Positions 44,951 to 54,424 of a stretch of DNA of 64,000 bases are shown here, piece by piece. The stretch is taken from positions 1 to 64,000 of the forward strand of contig CAZPWT010000009.1 in assembly GCA_964590435.1 (NCBI GenBank), written 5' to 3'. The number at the start of each line of letters is the position of its first letter. Positions within the stretch are counted from its first letter, which is position 1. Source of the DNA: WSZJ01 sp964590435. GTDB lineage: Bacteria; Planctomycetota; MHYJ01; WSZJ01. The notes under the pieces are model-generated. The model saw only the letters and a program-made list of their open reading frames with translations, searched no databases and had not been told where the DNA came from. Both the position numbers and the translations under genes were made by a program.

Positions 44951-46246
44951 CTACTTCACATTCTCCACCAGCATCTCCTCGTTCACATACGCCCCACCCT
45001 TCGTCTTCACCCCGTATGTCGTCGCCTTCGCGAGGTTGTCGACGTTCACGTAGGCCGGGTAGCTCGTCGCGACCTTGTCGCTCGTCTTGACGATCACCGT
45101 CACGCACAGCACCGAGCGGTCCGAGAACGACCACGAATTGGACCCGTCGTCCCAGGTCGCCGTCTCGCGGCGGTCGAAGTTCGCCATGTGCAGGCGCACC
45201 ATCAGCACTTCGTCCTGGGGCCACGCCGCCTTCCACTCCTCCGTGATCTTCTTCCGGATGTCCTCCTTGTCCCCCCCCGAGTACTTCTCCGCCGGCGGGC
45301 GCGTCTCCGCGATGATCTGCTCCTTCAGCATCGCCCCCTGCGCGTCGATCTTCTTCTTCGACGCCGCCCACGCGCCCTCCATCGCCTTCAACCGTTCGTC
45401 GTCGGCCGGGACCAGCGCACGGCACGGCTTCAGGTAGCTCTCCGCCCCGTCGAGCTGCTGCTTCACCCCGCCCGTGAAAAACGCCGGCTTCTTCTCCGCC
45501 GCGGCCTTCTCCGCCATCTCCTCCGCCTTCTTCAGCAGCTCCGGCACCTGCGCCTGCGCCTCCTTGAAGAACTCCGTTGCCTCCGCCTGGAACCCCTTGA
45601 TCGACTTCGCCATCGCCTCGTACTTCTTGTACAGCGGGCTCTTCTCGCCGCCCGTCAGAACGATCAACGGGCGGTACTGCTTGAACTTCTCGCTCCCCCA
45701 CTTCGTCGCCCGCGGGAATTCCTTCGCAAGCTCCGCCACCTTGTCGGGGTTGGTCTTGAACCCCTTGAACCCGTACGCCTTCGCCACCGTCTCCATCTGC
45801 TTCCAGTCCGCGTCCAGGTCAGGGTAGTTCTTCACGTCCGACAGCTTCTCCATCTCCGCCAGCTTCGCCGCCGTGTCGTCCTTGATCTTCGCCACCGCGG
45901 CCTTCGCGGACTCGCACCAGTCGGTCAGCGCCTTCACCCGCGCGTTCTCCGCGGGGCACTTCGATTTCTCCAGGTCCGCCCGGATCCCGTCGCACTTTGC
46001 GAGGATCTCGTCCCCCTTCGCGTAGTACCCCTTGAACCAACCGGGAGGCGCGAGGAACTCCGGCGCCTTCACCGTCTCCCACTCCTTCCCGAACGCCGCT
46101 TCCAGGTCCTTCAGCTTCTTGTCCGCCTCTTTCTGGTTCCTCTCCTGCCGGTCGCACGCCTGGGCCTGGTTCCGGTCCAGTTCCTGGGCCGCAGAGACCG
46201 AGGCAAGGAGCAGGCCGGCCACGAAGATCGTCAGCACGATGCGCAT
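44951..46246 (-). CDS. Secreted helical protein of unknown function, 431 aa
   Basis: The signal peptide MRIVLTIFVAGLLLASVSA is followed by a mostly helical, Lys/Glu/Ala-rich domain to about residue 310. A more beta-like C-terminal domain ('VLMVRLHMANFDRRETATWDDGS...WSFSDRSVLCVTVIVKT') follows. Cysteines are scattered. No family is recognised. ATG 46246 was chosen over 46372 because it starts the signal peptide and has GAGGAG upstream. Confidence 0.65.
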   Translation of the reverse strand: MRIVLTIFVAGLLLASVSAAQELDRNQAQACDRQERNQKEADKKLKDLEAAFGKEWETVKAPEFLAPPGWFKGYYAKGDEILAKCDGIRADLEKSKCPAENARVKALTDWCESAKAAVAKIKDDTAAKLAEMEKLSDVKNYPDLDADWKQMETVAKAYGFKGFKTNPDKVAELAKEFPRATKWGSEKFKQYRPLIVLTGGEKSPLYKKYEAMAKSIKGFQAEATEFFKEAQAQVPELLKKAEEMAEKAAAEKKPAFFTGGVKQQLDGAESYLKPCRALVPADDERLKAMEGAWAASKKKIDAQGAMLKEQIIAETRPPAEKYSGGDKEDIRKKITEEWKAAWPQDEVLMVRLHMANFDRRETATWDDGSNSWSFSDRSVLCVTVIVKTSDKVATSYPAYVNVDNLAKATTYGVKTKGGAYVNEEMLVENVK

Positions 46247-46400
46247 CTTGGACTCTCCTCTCAATGAAGGGCGCCCCCTGGCGCGTTCGGGCAATGGTAT
46301 GGGATGGAAGGATAACGGGGCGAGCGGGAGAAAATTGTGGGGCGAAGGCGATCGTTGTCGTTGAGGGGACAAGCGGGCGCGGCCCGCGAAATGCGTTCTT

Positions 46401-46420
46401 GCCGCAGAGGGCGCAGAGGC
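46401..46420. repeat. Short word repeat (CGCAGAGG twice)
   Basis: CCGCAGAGGGCGCAGAGG lies in the gap between two divergent secreted-protein genes. It is of the same style as the longer word repeats but only two units long. Confidence 0.4.
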
Positions 46421-46476
46421 CTGCAGAAAACGAATCGAAGCTCCCTGCTCGAGCGGTCGAGTGGAAATGCGTTCGC

Positions 46477-46482
46477 TATGAT
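46477..46482 (+). promoter_or_regulatory. -10-like TATGAT, 6 nt before GTG 46489
   Basis: TATGAT is followed by ATTCGC and GTG. It supports the choice of GTG as the start and a leaderless message. Confidence 0.5.
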
Positions 46483-46488
46483 ATTCGC

Positions 46489-47058
46489 GTGAACCGCCGC
46501 CCCCTGCTCCTGGCCGTCCTCCTCGTCGCCTGCGGAAAGCCGGCGTCGCCGCCGCCCGCCGCGCCTCCCGCGCCGCCGAAGCGCCTCGCGCCCGCGCTCA
46601 CCCGCGAGATCGTCCTCGCCTACACCGCTTCCCTGCTCGATCCCGACCTCCCGAAACCGGAGACCGGCCCCGCGGCGTCGACGGACGCGACGGCGGCGTC
46701 GCTCGCCCGGTCCGAGGCGTTCGCGAAGAAGTACGGGTTCCGCGATTTCGCGGACTACGCCGAGGCGCGGCGCCGCGTGATGCTGGCGAAGCTGGCGTGG
46801 ATGAAGCGGGAGCTGGGGAAGTCGTCGGGGGAGAACCTGGATTTCCAGATCAAGCTCGCGACGAGCACGCTGATGAACCCGGACGCGACGGACGAGCAGA
46901 AGCGGGAAGCGACGGACTCCCTGAACCGCGCGATGAGGCTCAAGCGCGAGATGGAAAGCCCGAGCGCGGTCTCGGTGATCGCCGAGGAGGACGTGAACCT
47001 CGTGGCGGAGTTCGTGGACCAGATCAACCGGGCGGAAGAGGCGGCGGCCAAGCGCTGA
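46489..47058 (+). CDS. Lipoprotein of unknown function, 189 aa
   Basis: A short signal sequence ends in lipobox LLVAC (Cys at residue 15). A Pro-rich linker (SPPPAAPPAPP) leads to a helical charged domain ('EAFAKKYGFRDFADYAEARRRVMLAKLAWMKREL'). No family is recognised. GTG 46489 was chosen because it directly precedes the basic start of the signal peptide and sits 6 nt after TATGAT. Upstream in-frame codons would bury the signal peptide. Convergent with the thioredoxin-like gene, 1 bp apart. Confidence 0.65.
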   Translation: MNRRPLLLAVLLVACGKPASPPPAAPPAPPKRLAPALTREIVLAYTASLLDPDLPKPETGPAASTDATAASLARSEAFAKKYGFRDFADYAEARRRVMLAKLAWMKRELGKSSGENLDFQIKLATSTLMNPDATDEQKREATDSLNRAMRLKREMESPSAVSVIAEEDVNLVAEFVDQINRAEEAAAKR

Positions 47059-47059
47059 G

Positions 47060-47716
47060 CTATTTCGGCGCGGGTTCGGCGACGGCCTTCTCGACGGCGG
47101 CGACGAGCGAGCGATACGCATCGCCGGGCTCCCCTTCCCCGTCGAAGAACTCCCCGCCGGGGTGGAGCCAGGCGAGGTTCCCGGCGCGGTCGACGAGGAA
47201 CGTGGCGCTCGTGAACGTGCGTTCGCGGCCGCGTTCGAGCCACCAGGCGTTGAGCGTGGCCCATTCCTGGTCCTGCGCGAGGGGGAAAGCGAACCCGTAC
47301 TTGTCGGCGGCGGCGCGCCAGAACGCGGCGTCGCGCGCCTCGGGCTCCTTCGGGTGGTGGATGCCGACGACGACGAGGCCCTTGTCGCGGAAACGCCGGT
47401 CGAGGTCGTTGAGCGCGGGGGCGGTGTGGCGGCAGAGGACGCAGCCGGTGGTCCAGAATCGGACGAGCACGGGCTTTCCGCGGAGGGCGGCGAGGGTGAG
47501 CGCTTCGGAGTGAGTCCAGTCGGTAAGACCGGAGAATTCGGGGGCGGGAGTGCCGAGCAGTTCGCGGCCTTCCGCCGGCTGCCACTCGGGCGGCGCCGGC
47601 TTCGCGGGAACGACGGGCAGCGGCGTCTCCGTCACCGTCACCGATCCCGGCGGCGGCGCCTCAGGGGCGCACGAGGCGGCGAGAAGCCCGAGGATCGCGA
47701 TCGCGGCGCGGCGCAT
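47060..47716 (-). CDS. TlpA/ResA-like thioredoxin-fold lipoprotein
   Basis: The 218-residue lipoprotein (lipobox LAAS-C) has a Pro-rich linker and a redoxin domain (about 55-210). The active site is CVLC in 'WTTGCVLCRHTAPAL', where TlpA proteins usually have C-x-x-C followed by an aromatic/Pro region. 'LVVVGIHHPKE' and the insert between CxxC and the cis-Pro region are typical of TlpA/AhpC-TSA members. It may keep exported thiols reduced, for example in cytochrome c maturation, but no partner is adjacent. ATG 47716 follows TATGCT by 6 nt. Confidence 0.82.
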   Translation of the reverse strand: MRRAAIAILGLLAASCAPEAPPPGSVTVTETPLPVVPAKPAPPEWQPAEGRELLGTPAPEFSGLTDWTHSEALTLAALRGKPVLVRFWTTGCVLCRHTAPALNDLDRRFRDKGLVVVGIHHPKEPEARDAAFWRAAADKYGFAFPLAQDQEWATLNAWWLERGRERTFTSATFLVDRAGNLAWLHPGGEFFDGEGEPGDAYRSLVAAVEKAVAEPAPK

Positions 47717-47722
47717 CCCCCC

Positions 47723-47728
47723 AGCATA
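47723..47728 (-). promoter_or_regulatory. -10-like TATGCT, 6 nt before ATG 47716
   Basis: The minus-strand TATGCT is followed by GGGGGG and ATG. A leaderless start is predicted. Confidence 0.4.
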
Positions 47729-47761
47729 GTCCCCTCGCGACCGGGTTACACTCCCGTTCGC

Positions 47762-48553
47762 ATGGCCCCCTCCTCCCGACTCCGCACGTTTCTCGGCTGC
47801 TCCATCGCGCTTCTCATGTTCGGCGGCATCCCCGCCGTCGCGTTCCTGCTGATGCGGCACATGGAGGGCTCCCCGGAGGAGGCCGCGAGCGAATTCCTGT
47901 CGGCGATGAGCCGCGGCGACGCGATGGAAGCGCGGATGGCGTGCGAGCCGGCGTCGGGCATCCCGATCGAGTCCGCGCTCGCGGCGGAGGGCGCAGCGTG
48001 GGGGACCGAATGGGCGATCAAGGTCACGTCCCGCACCGATTCCGGCAGCACCGAGGCCGCGACGGTCGAGGCGCGCGTGAAGGGCAAGGACGGCAAGTCG
48101 CGCCTCGTCGAGCTCGGCCTGTCGCGCTTCGTGAACTGGCGCGTGAGTGCGATGAAGCTCGACGGCCGCACGTCCTTCGCTCCGGCGGAGCTGCCGGCGG
48201 GGATGACGATGCCGGAGATCCGCGGCGTGGAGGTCCGCAAGACCCGGTCCGGCGGGGGCTGGGACGTCGAGGTGAGCTTCGTGGTGACGGCGCTGAAGAG
48301 CGAGCCGGGCGCGGACGGAAGCTGCGCGTCGGTCATCCACTCGCTGGTCCTGCGCGGTCCGGGAGGCGAGGAGTCCTATCGCATGGAAACGACCACGGAG
48401 GTCCGCGAAGGGCCGCCGGGGGTGCACGCGTTCACGGACAAGCTGCGGATCCAGCCGCCGGGCGACGGGAGCAAGTACGTGCTGAAGGAAGTCGTCACGG
48501 ACCGCAAGACCCTGCTGTTGGCGGAGGCGGAAATCGAGTTCACCCTGCCCTGA
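47762..48553 (+). CDS. Membrane-anchored paralogue A, unknown function, 263 aa
   Basis: One N-terminal membrane helix (about 8-32) anchors an extracytoplasmic domain. 'EEAASEFLSAMSRGDAMEARMACE' and 'WAIKVTSRT...TVEARVKGKDGKSRLVELGLS' match the corresponding blocks of the 48717 gene product, so the two arose by tandem duplication and diverged. The opening helical pair plus beta sheet resembles NTF2-like or DUF4878-like accessory domains. That is a guess from the pattern. TACACT lies 9 nt before ATG. Confidence 0.65.
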   Translation: MAPSSRLRTFLGCSIALLMFGGIPAVAFLLMRHMEGSPEEAASEFLSAMSRGDAMEARMACEPASGIPIESALAAEGAAWGTEWAIKVTSRTDSGSTEAATVEARVKGKDGKSRLVELGLSRFVNWRVSAMKLDGRTSFAPAELPAGMTMPEIRGVEVRKTRSGGGWDVEVSFVVTALKSEPGADGSCASVIHSLVLRGPGGEESYRMETTTEVREGPPGVHAFTDKLRIQPPGDGSKYVLKEVVTDRKTLLLAEAEIEFTLP

Positions 48554-48561
48554 CTGTCCTT

Positions 48562-48600
48562 TCCGTTGTGGTCCGTGCTCTTCTGTGCTCTCCGTGAAAT
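48562..48600. repeat. Tandem word repeat (TCCGTGCTCT type)
   Basis: TCCGTTGTGG-TCCGTGCTCT-TCTGTGCTCT-CCGTG words repeat in tandem in the gap between the two paralogues. It is one arm only. Confidence 0.5.
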
Positions 48601-48716
48601 GCCGTGGCCGGCGCACGGCAGCGGCGTGCCAGGCGCGACTCCCCGCTCCCCGCGGCGGGCGTTACAATCGCCGGCGTCGGCTCCCGCGTGTTCTCGGTCG
48701 CTTCGGAGACCTTGCC

Positions 48717-49520
48717 ATGGTCATGTTGCAATCGGCCCCGCCGCCGCGCGGGGGAGGCGTGTTCAAGTGGATCGTGATCGGCTGCCTCGGGATGATGCTC
48801 CTGGCAGGGATCGGCATCGGCGGCTGCCTCTTCGCCATCGTCAAGCTGACCGCGGCGCCGGTGAAGGCGGGCGAGGAGTTCCTGCAGGCGATGAGCACGG
48901 CGGATGCCGCCAAGGCGCGCGGGCTCTGCGAGGCCAGCGTTCCCGTGGAAGACCTGCTGAAGGACGCCCCGGTCTGGGGAACCGGCTGGACCATCACCGG
49001 CCGGTACATCAATACGAACAACGGCGTGACGACCTCAACGGTCACGGCCTCGATCCCCGGCAAGGACGGGAAGAGCCGGACGGTGGAGCTGTCGCTGATC
49101 GACAAGGGCGGCTGGAAAGTGATGGGCGTGAAGATCGACGGGACGGCGCACGGCACGACGGCGCCGACGGCCGAAGGCGCGCCGGAAATCCGGAATGTGG
49201 ACATCCAGAAGAAGAAGATCGACGACGGCTACGAGGTGACGGTGACCTTCGCGGTGACCGGGCTCAAGGGCGAATCACGCGGAGAAAAGACGCGGATCGC
49301 GGCGACGCACGGGGTCCTGCTGAAAGGGCCCAAGGGCCAGGACGTGATCCGGAACGAAGACTTCAAGACAATCGATGGCGAGGGCGAAACGGCGACCTTC
49401 ACGGACACGTTCACGCTCAAGACTGCGGAGGCGATCGGCCACTGGGTGCTGCACGCGACGGTGCGGGACCACCTCGGCGGCCAGACGGTGACGAAGGACA
49501 TTGAGTTCGACTTGCCGTAA
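48717..49520 (+). CDS. Membrane-anchored paralogue B, unknown function, 267 aa
   Basis: One N-terminal helix (about 16-45, Gly-rich) is followed by 'AGEEFLQAMSTADAAKARGLCEASVP' and 'TSTVTASIPGKDGKSRTVELSLIDKGGWKVMGVKIDG', blocks shared with the preceding gene, then a beta-rich C-terminal domain. It begins with a Met-Val-Met start, and GGAGA lies about 7 nt upstream of ATG 48717. It ends 2 bp before the sigma-54 activator ATG, so the two are probably cotranscribed. Function unknown. Confidence 0.65.
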   Translation: MVMLQSAPPPRGGGVFKWIVIGCLGMMLLAGIGIGGCLFAIVKLTAAPVKAGEEFLQAMSTADAAKARGLCEASVPVEDLLKDAPVWGTGWTITGRYINTNNGVTTSTVTASIPGKDGKSRTVELSLIDKGGWKVMGVKIDGTAHGTTAPTAEGAPEIRNVDIQKKKIDDGYEVTVTFAVTGLKGESRGEKTRIAATHGVLLKGPKGQDVIRNEDFKTIDGEGETATFTDTFTLKTAEAIGHWVLHATVRDHLGGQTVTKDIEFDLP

Positions 49521-49522
49521 CC

Positions 49523-50890
<1,368 letters not shown>

Positions 50891-50896
<6 letters not shown>

Positions 50897-50988
50897 CCTT
50901 ATATCGTTAACATGATCCGTTAACGCACTGCGATTGATTTGCAGTTTAGTTTCGCAAAGTACTGCTGCATAACATCTTAAAGTTAACA
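50891..50988 (+). promoter_or_regulatory. Cluster of GTTAAC sites, candidate upstream activator sites
   Basis: GTTAAC occurs at 50892, 50906, 50919 and 50982, the first overlapping the activator stop codon. Three are 13-14 bp apart in a CGTTAAC context. The cluster lies about 10-105 bp upstream of the -24 element, a usual range for enhancer-binding proteins. Confidence 0.55.
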
Positions 50989-50994
50989 ATCAGT

Positions 50995-51012
50995 TTGGCA
51001 TCGCACTTGCAA
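50995..51012 (+). promoter_or_regulatory. Sigma-54 (-24/-12) promoter of the sulfur operon
   Basis: TTGGCAT-CGCAC-TTGCAA matches the consensus TGGCAC-N5-TTGCA with invariant GG and GC at the correct spacing. Transcription would start near 51022, leaving a leader of about 25 nt containing AAGGAG before ATG 51047. Confidence 0.85.
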
Positions 51013-51046
51013 TTCCTCGGGCATCGCCCGCCCAAGGAGACCCAAC

Positions 51047-52444
51047 ATGATCTTCAAACAGTACTACCTCGGCTGCCTCTCCCACGCCTCCTACCTCATC
51101 GGCGACGAACGCACCCGCACCGCGGTCATCGTCGATCCCCAGCGCGACATCCAGCAGTACCTGCAGGACGCCGCCGCCGCCGGGCTCGACAACTTCCACG
51201 TCTTCCTCACGCACCTCCACGCAGACTTCGTCGCGGGGCACCTCGAACTTCGCGATCACGCCGGCGCGCGCGTGTACGTCGGCGCCCAGGCGAAGCCCGG
51301 CTACGAACACGTGCCGCTCCGCGAGGGCGACGTCCTCGAGTTCGGCGACGTCCGCCTCCGCATCCTCGAGACGCCGGGACACACGCCGGAGTCGATCTCG
51401 ATCGTCCTCTACGACCTCGCGAAGTCCGACCGCACGCCCCAGGCGGTCCTCACCGGCGACGCCCTGTTCGTCGGCGACGTCGGGCGGCCGGACCTCCTCG
51501 GCGCCGTCGGCCTCAAGGCCGAGGACCTCGGCTCGATGCTCTACGACTCCCTCCACAAGAAGCTGCTCGCGCTTCCCGACGCGACGATCGTCTACCCGGC
51601 GCACGGCGCGGGCTCGCTCTGCGGCAAGAACCTCGGGCCGGACAACTCCTCGACGATCGGCCGCGAACGGGCGAACAACCCCGCGCTCAAGCCGATGACG
51701 CGCGACGAGTTCGTGAAGTCGCTTCTCGCCGACCAGCCCGACGCGCCGCCGTACTTCATCCACGACCGACTGATGAACCAGGCCGAACACGCGACGCTCG
51801 ACAAGACCCTCAAGCACGCGCTCAGCCCGATGCCGCTGGACGTCCTGATCCGCCTCGCCAACGAGGGGGTGACGATCGTGGACACGCGCGACGCCGACGC
51901 GTTCGCCGCGGGCCACCTGATCGGCTCCGTCAACATCGGCCTCGGCGGCAAGTACGCCACCTGGGCCGGCACCGTCCTCCCCCGCGACGCCCGCATCGCC
52001 ATGGTGTGCGAGGCCGGGAAGGAATCGGAAGCGGCGACGCGGCTGGGGCGGATCGGGTACGACCGGATCATGGGGTATCTCGAGGAAGGGGTGGAGGCCT
52101 GGAAGAGCCGTCCCGACCTCGTGCAGGCGACGGTTCGCGTCGGTCCGTGGGACCTTGCGTCCCGGCTCGGGCAGGCGGACCCGCCGCTGGTCGTGGACGT
52201 GCGGACGCCACGCGAATTCGCGGCGGGTCACGTCGACGGCGCGATCAACCTCCCGCTGAGCCGCATTCAGGCCGGCGCCGCGACGCTGCCGCGCGACCGG
52301 CAACTCGCCCTGATCTGCCTGACCGGATACCGCTCTTCGGTGGCCGCGAGCCTGCTCGCGCGCCTCGGGTTCCGCAACACGATCGACATCGCCGGCGGCT
52401 GGACGGCATGGCAGGCGATGAAACCGCAGGAAGCGAGGAGCTGA
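51047..52444 (+). CDS. Persulfide dioxygenase-like metallo-beta-lactamase fused to two rhodanese domains
   Basis: The 465-residue protein has a metallo-beta-lactamase domain (about 1-245) with metal motif THLHAD (H56, H58, D60) and 'GHTPESISI', as in ETHE1-type persulfide dioxygenases. Two rhodanese domains follow (about 260-350 and 365-460). Both carry their catalytic cysteine (about C321 in MVCEAGKE and C424 in ICLTGYRSS). This is the CstB-type layout, in which persulfide is oxidised to sulfite and combined with another persulfide to thiosulfate. The activity is inferred from family. It is the first gene of the sigma-54 operon, 1 bp before the YeeE/YedE genes. Confidence 0.88.
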   Translation: MIFKQYYLGCLSHASYLIGDERTRTAVIVDPQRDIQQYLQDAAAAGLDNFHVFLTHLHADFVAGHLELRDHAGARVYVGAQAKPGYEHVPLREGDVLEFGDVRLRILETPGHTPESISIVLYDLAKSDRTPQAVLTGDALFVGDVGRPDLLGAVGLKAEDLGSMLYDSLHKKLLALPDATIVYPAHGAGSLCGKNLGPDNSSTIGRERANNPALKPMTRDEFVKSLLADQPDAPPYFIHDRLMNQAEHATLDKTLKHALSPMPLDVLIRLANEGVTIVDTRDADAFAAGHLIGSVNIGLGGKYATWAGTVLPRDARIAMVCEAGKESEAATRLGRIGYDRIMGYLEEGVEAWKSRPDLVQATVRVGPWDLASRLGQADPPLVVDVRTPREFAAGHVDGAINLPLSRIQAGAATLPRDRQLALICLTGYRSSVAASLLARLGFRNTIDIAGGWTAWQAMKPQEARS

Positions 52445-52445
52445 C

Positions 52446-52934
52446 ATGTTCAACGCGATTTTCGTCCAGCCCTGGCCGTGGTGGGCCGCCGGCGGCGCGG
52501 TCGGGATCTTCGTGATCGCCATGGCGCTCGCAACGGGCAAGCTGCTCGGCGTCTCCAGCGGCTACGGCACCGCGTGCGGATACTTCTCGGGGCTCTCGGC
52601 CTGGAAGCAGAAGCCGTTCTGCGAACCGTGGCGCCCCTGGTTCCTCGCCGGCCTCCCGCTCGGCGGACTCGCCGCCGCGGCGCTCGCCGGCGGCCCGCAC
52701 CTCGCCACCGCCCTTCACGCCTTCGGAGGCTCCCCCGTCCTCACCGGCGCGGCCGCCTTCTCCGGCGGCGCCCTCATCGGCCTCGGCGCCCGCTGGGCCG
52801 GCGGCTGCACCTCCGGCCACTCCATCGTCGGCATCACCCTCGGCTCGAAAGGCTCACTCGTCGCCACCCTCGGCTTCATGGCCGCCGGCTTCGGCGTCAC
52901 CCAGCTCCTCTTCCGCGTCTTCGGAGTCGCCTGA
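52446..52934 (+). CDS. YeeE/YedE-family transporter, first half
   Basis: The 162-residue membrane protein has about four to five helices. The conserved cysteine motif is 'WAGGCTSGHSIVG' near 117-129, and 'GYGTACGYF' lies near 39-47. In the thiosulfate transporter TsuA, a single chain, conserved cysteines pass thiosulfate through the membrane. Here the family is split, and the next gene encodes the complementary half. Spacing of 1 bp on both sides suggests tight coupling. Confidence 0.82.
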   Translation: MFNAIFVQPWPWWAAGGAVGIFVIAMALATGKLLGVSSGYGTACGYFSGLSAWKQKPFCEPWRPWFLAGLPLGGLAAAALAGGPHLATALHAFGGSPVLTGAAAFSGGALIGLGARWAGGCTSGHSIVGITLGSKGSLVATLGFMAAGFGVTQLLFRVFGVA

Positions 52935-52935
52935 C

Positions 52936-53367
52936 ATGCGCTTCGCTTCCCTGCTGTTCGGCACCGTCTTCGGCTTCATCCTCAGCCGCGCCCGCGCCAC
53001 CGACTACGACGCGATCGCCGGCATGTTCCGCCTGCAGGACCTGCACCTCATGGGGGTCATCGGCGTCGCGATCGGCGTCAACGCGCTCGGGCTCTGGCTC
53101 CTGCGCCGCAGCGGCGCGAAGGCGCTGACGGGAGAAGCGATCGAGATGAAGCCCAAGCCGATGAAGAAAGGGATGTTCGCGGCAGGGCTGATCTTCGGCG
53201 TGGGCTGGGCGCTCTCCGGCGCCTGCCCGGGAACCGCGCTCGCACAGATCGGCGAAGGCAAGATGTACGGCATCCTCACGGTCGCCGGGATTCTCGCGGG
53301 AACCTGGCTCTACGGCGTGATCACCGAGCCGCGCGCGGCGGCGGCCCTCAACACGAAGGAGGCCTGA
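52936..53367 (+). CDS. YeeE/YedE-family transporter, second half
   Basis: The 143-residue membrane protein has about four helices. The conserved motif is 'WALSGACPGTALAQIGEG' near 93-110, equivalent to the second cysteine repeat of full-length YeeE/YedE. It starts 1 bp after the first half, with which it probably forms a heterodimer for sulfur-compound transport. An AAGGAGG at its end serves the next small gene. Confidence 0.82.
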   Translation: MRFASLLFGTVFGFILSRARATDYDAIAGMFRLQDLHLMGVIGVAIGVNALGLWLLRRSGAKALTGEAIEMKPKPMKKGMFAAGLIFGVGWALSGACPGTALAQIGEGKMYGILTVAGILAGTWLYGVITEPRAAAALNTKEA

Positions 53368-53368
53368 C

Positions 53369-53455
53369 ATGGAATGGCTCCTCTATCTCGGCATCGCCGT
53401 GGCGTGGTTCGTCCTCATGAAGTGGATTCTCCCGAAGGCGGGCGTCCCGACCTGA
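53369..53455 (+). CDS. 28-residue membrane microprotein at the end of the sulfur operon
   Basis: The ORF encodes 'MEWLLYLGIAVAWFVLMKW' followed by 'ILPKAGVPT', a single hydrophobic helix with a short tail. A strong AAGGAGG lies 6 nt before ATG 53369, and the gap to the YeeE/YedE half is 1 bp, so it is very likely translated. It may be a subunit or regulator of the split transporter. No family is known to me. Confidence 0.65.
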   Translation: MEWLLYLGIAVAWFVLMKWILPKAGVPT

Positions 53456-53690
53456 ATGAGCGGGGCGTGCTCCGGTCCGGAGAAACAAGAGAGAGACTCT
53501 CGCGAAACGCGCCCGATCCCTTAAGGGGGCGGTGAGGCGGTTGCAGGTTCTCGATCGGCATCGGGAACTACCGGGCGCCGGATTCCGGGCCTGAAGCGGT
53601 CCAAGGACTCCGACCCCGATTCCGAGGACCGCACGCAGGGTCCGTTCGAGCCCCGTTCGACTCTCCCGCCGCCCCCCCTCGCGGCACGGC
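53456..53690. other. Intergenic region, 235 bp, no gene seen
   Basis: No ORF with a start signal, tRNA or clear terminator was found. The stretch 53520-53610 mimics a tRNA T-arm in translation only. The end of the sulfur operon transcript should lie here, but no T-tract hairpin was recognised. Confidence 0.6.
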
Positions 53691-54344
53691 CTACTCATCC
53701 GAAGGTGGATGGGGGCGCAATCGTCCCTCCGCGACGTCCTCCGGCCGGTAGTCGCGCGGCCAAGCCCGGATCGGCGAGAGCCATCCCAAACCGGAGAACA
53801 GGGAAGGCAACGGATTGCTCCTCCTCGCGGACCGCGTCTGCTTCCCCCCGGTGAGCATCGCATAGCCGACAATGACGAACGCCAGAATCACCGGCACGAA
53901 GACAAGCGCCAGGCAGACGAATGTGAAATTTCTCCAGGTGCCGGTTCGGAATCGAATCCGGTCCCGCCGGGGAAGCAGCCGCCGGTGGAACTCGACGAGG
54001 AATTCTTCGAATTGCGTGAAGCAGGGAACCCCGGCTGCCGACGCATCGAAGCGCCACGAAGCAACGCCGGCGGCCTTCCCGCGATGGGTCCGGAAGCGGA
54101 CGTGCGCCTCGTGGGGCTCGAAAACGACCTCCTCGATCTCGTCGAGGGCCAGCTCCTCGGGCGGGTCCTTGTCCCATTCGCGCCGGAAGCCGGCGTCGTC
54201 CAGGACGATTCGGCCCACGAGGTTGCGTTCGCGCAGCAGCCAGGTGCGGGGAGCGGAAGAGCGGGGAAACGATTCGCCGGGACGGCGGGTGTCGGGCAGG
54301 GGATTCTCCAGGTTGCCGGGAAAGAGGTCGACCACTGCCGCCAA
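53691..54344 (-). CDS. Hypothetical membrane-anchored protein, about 217 aa
   Basis: The soluble N-terminal part has beta-like strands ('EEVVFEPHEAHVRFRTHRG'). One strong membrane helix (about residues 138-161, 'FTFVCLALVFVPVILAFVIVGYAML') and a basic/Pro-rich C-terminal tail follow. No family is recognised. The start is uncertain: TTG 54344 has GAGGG 5 nt upstream, and in-frame GTG codons at 54335 and 54356 are alternatives. It starts about 80 bp after the TPR kinase gene on the same strand and could be its accessory protein. Confidence 0.55.
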   Translation of the reverse strand: MAAVVDLFPGNLENPLPDTRRPGESFPRSSAPRTWLLRERNLVGRIVLDDAGFRREWDKDPPEELALDEIEEVVFEPHEAHVRFRTHRGKAAGVASWRFDASAAGVPCFTQFEEFLVEFHRRLLPRRDRIRFRTGTWRNFTFVCLALVFVPVILAFVIVGYAMLTGGKQTRSARRSNPLPSLFSGLGWLSPIRAWPRDYRPEDVAEGRLRPHPPSDE

Positions 54345-54424
54345 CGCGGCCCTCACCCTCCCCACTTTACCTCGATCATGTAGCCGCTCCGACTTCCCCG
54401 TGACTCCTCCGGCCAGCGTCGCCG

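Noticed and set aside
53520..53610. tRNA-like stretch (antisense translation resembles the usual tRNA-derived SRTCNR pattern)
   Set aside because: No acceptor stem or anticodon arm can be paired, and the T-loop does not match GTTCRANYC.
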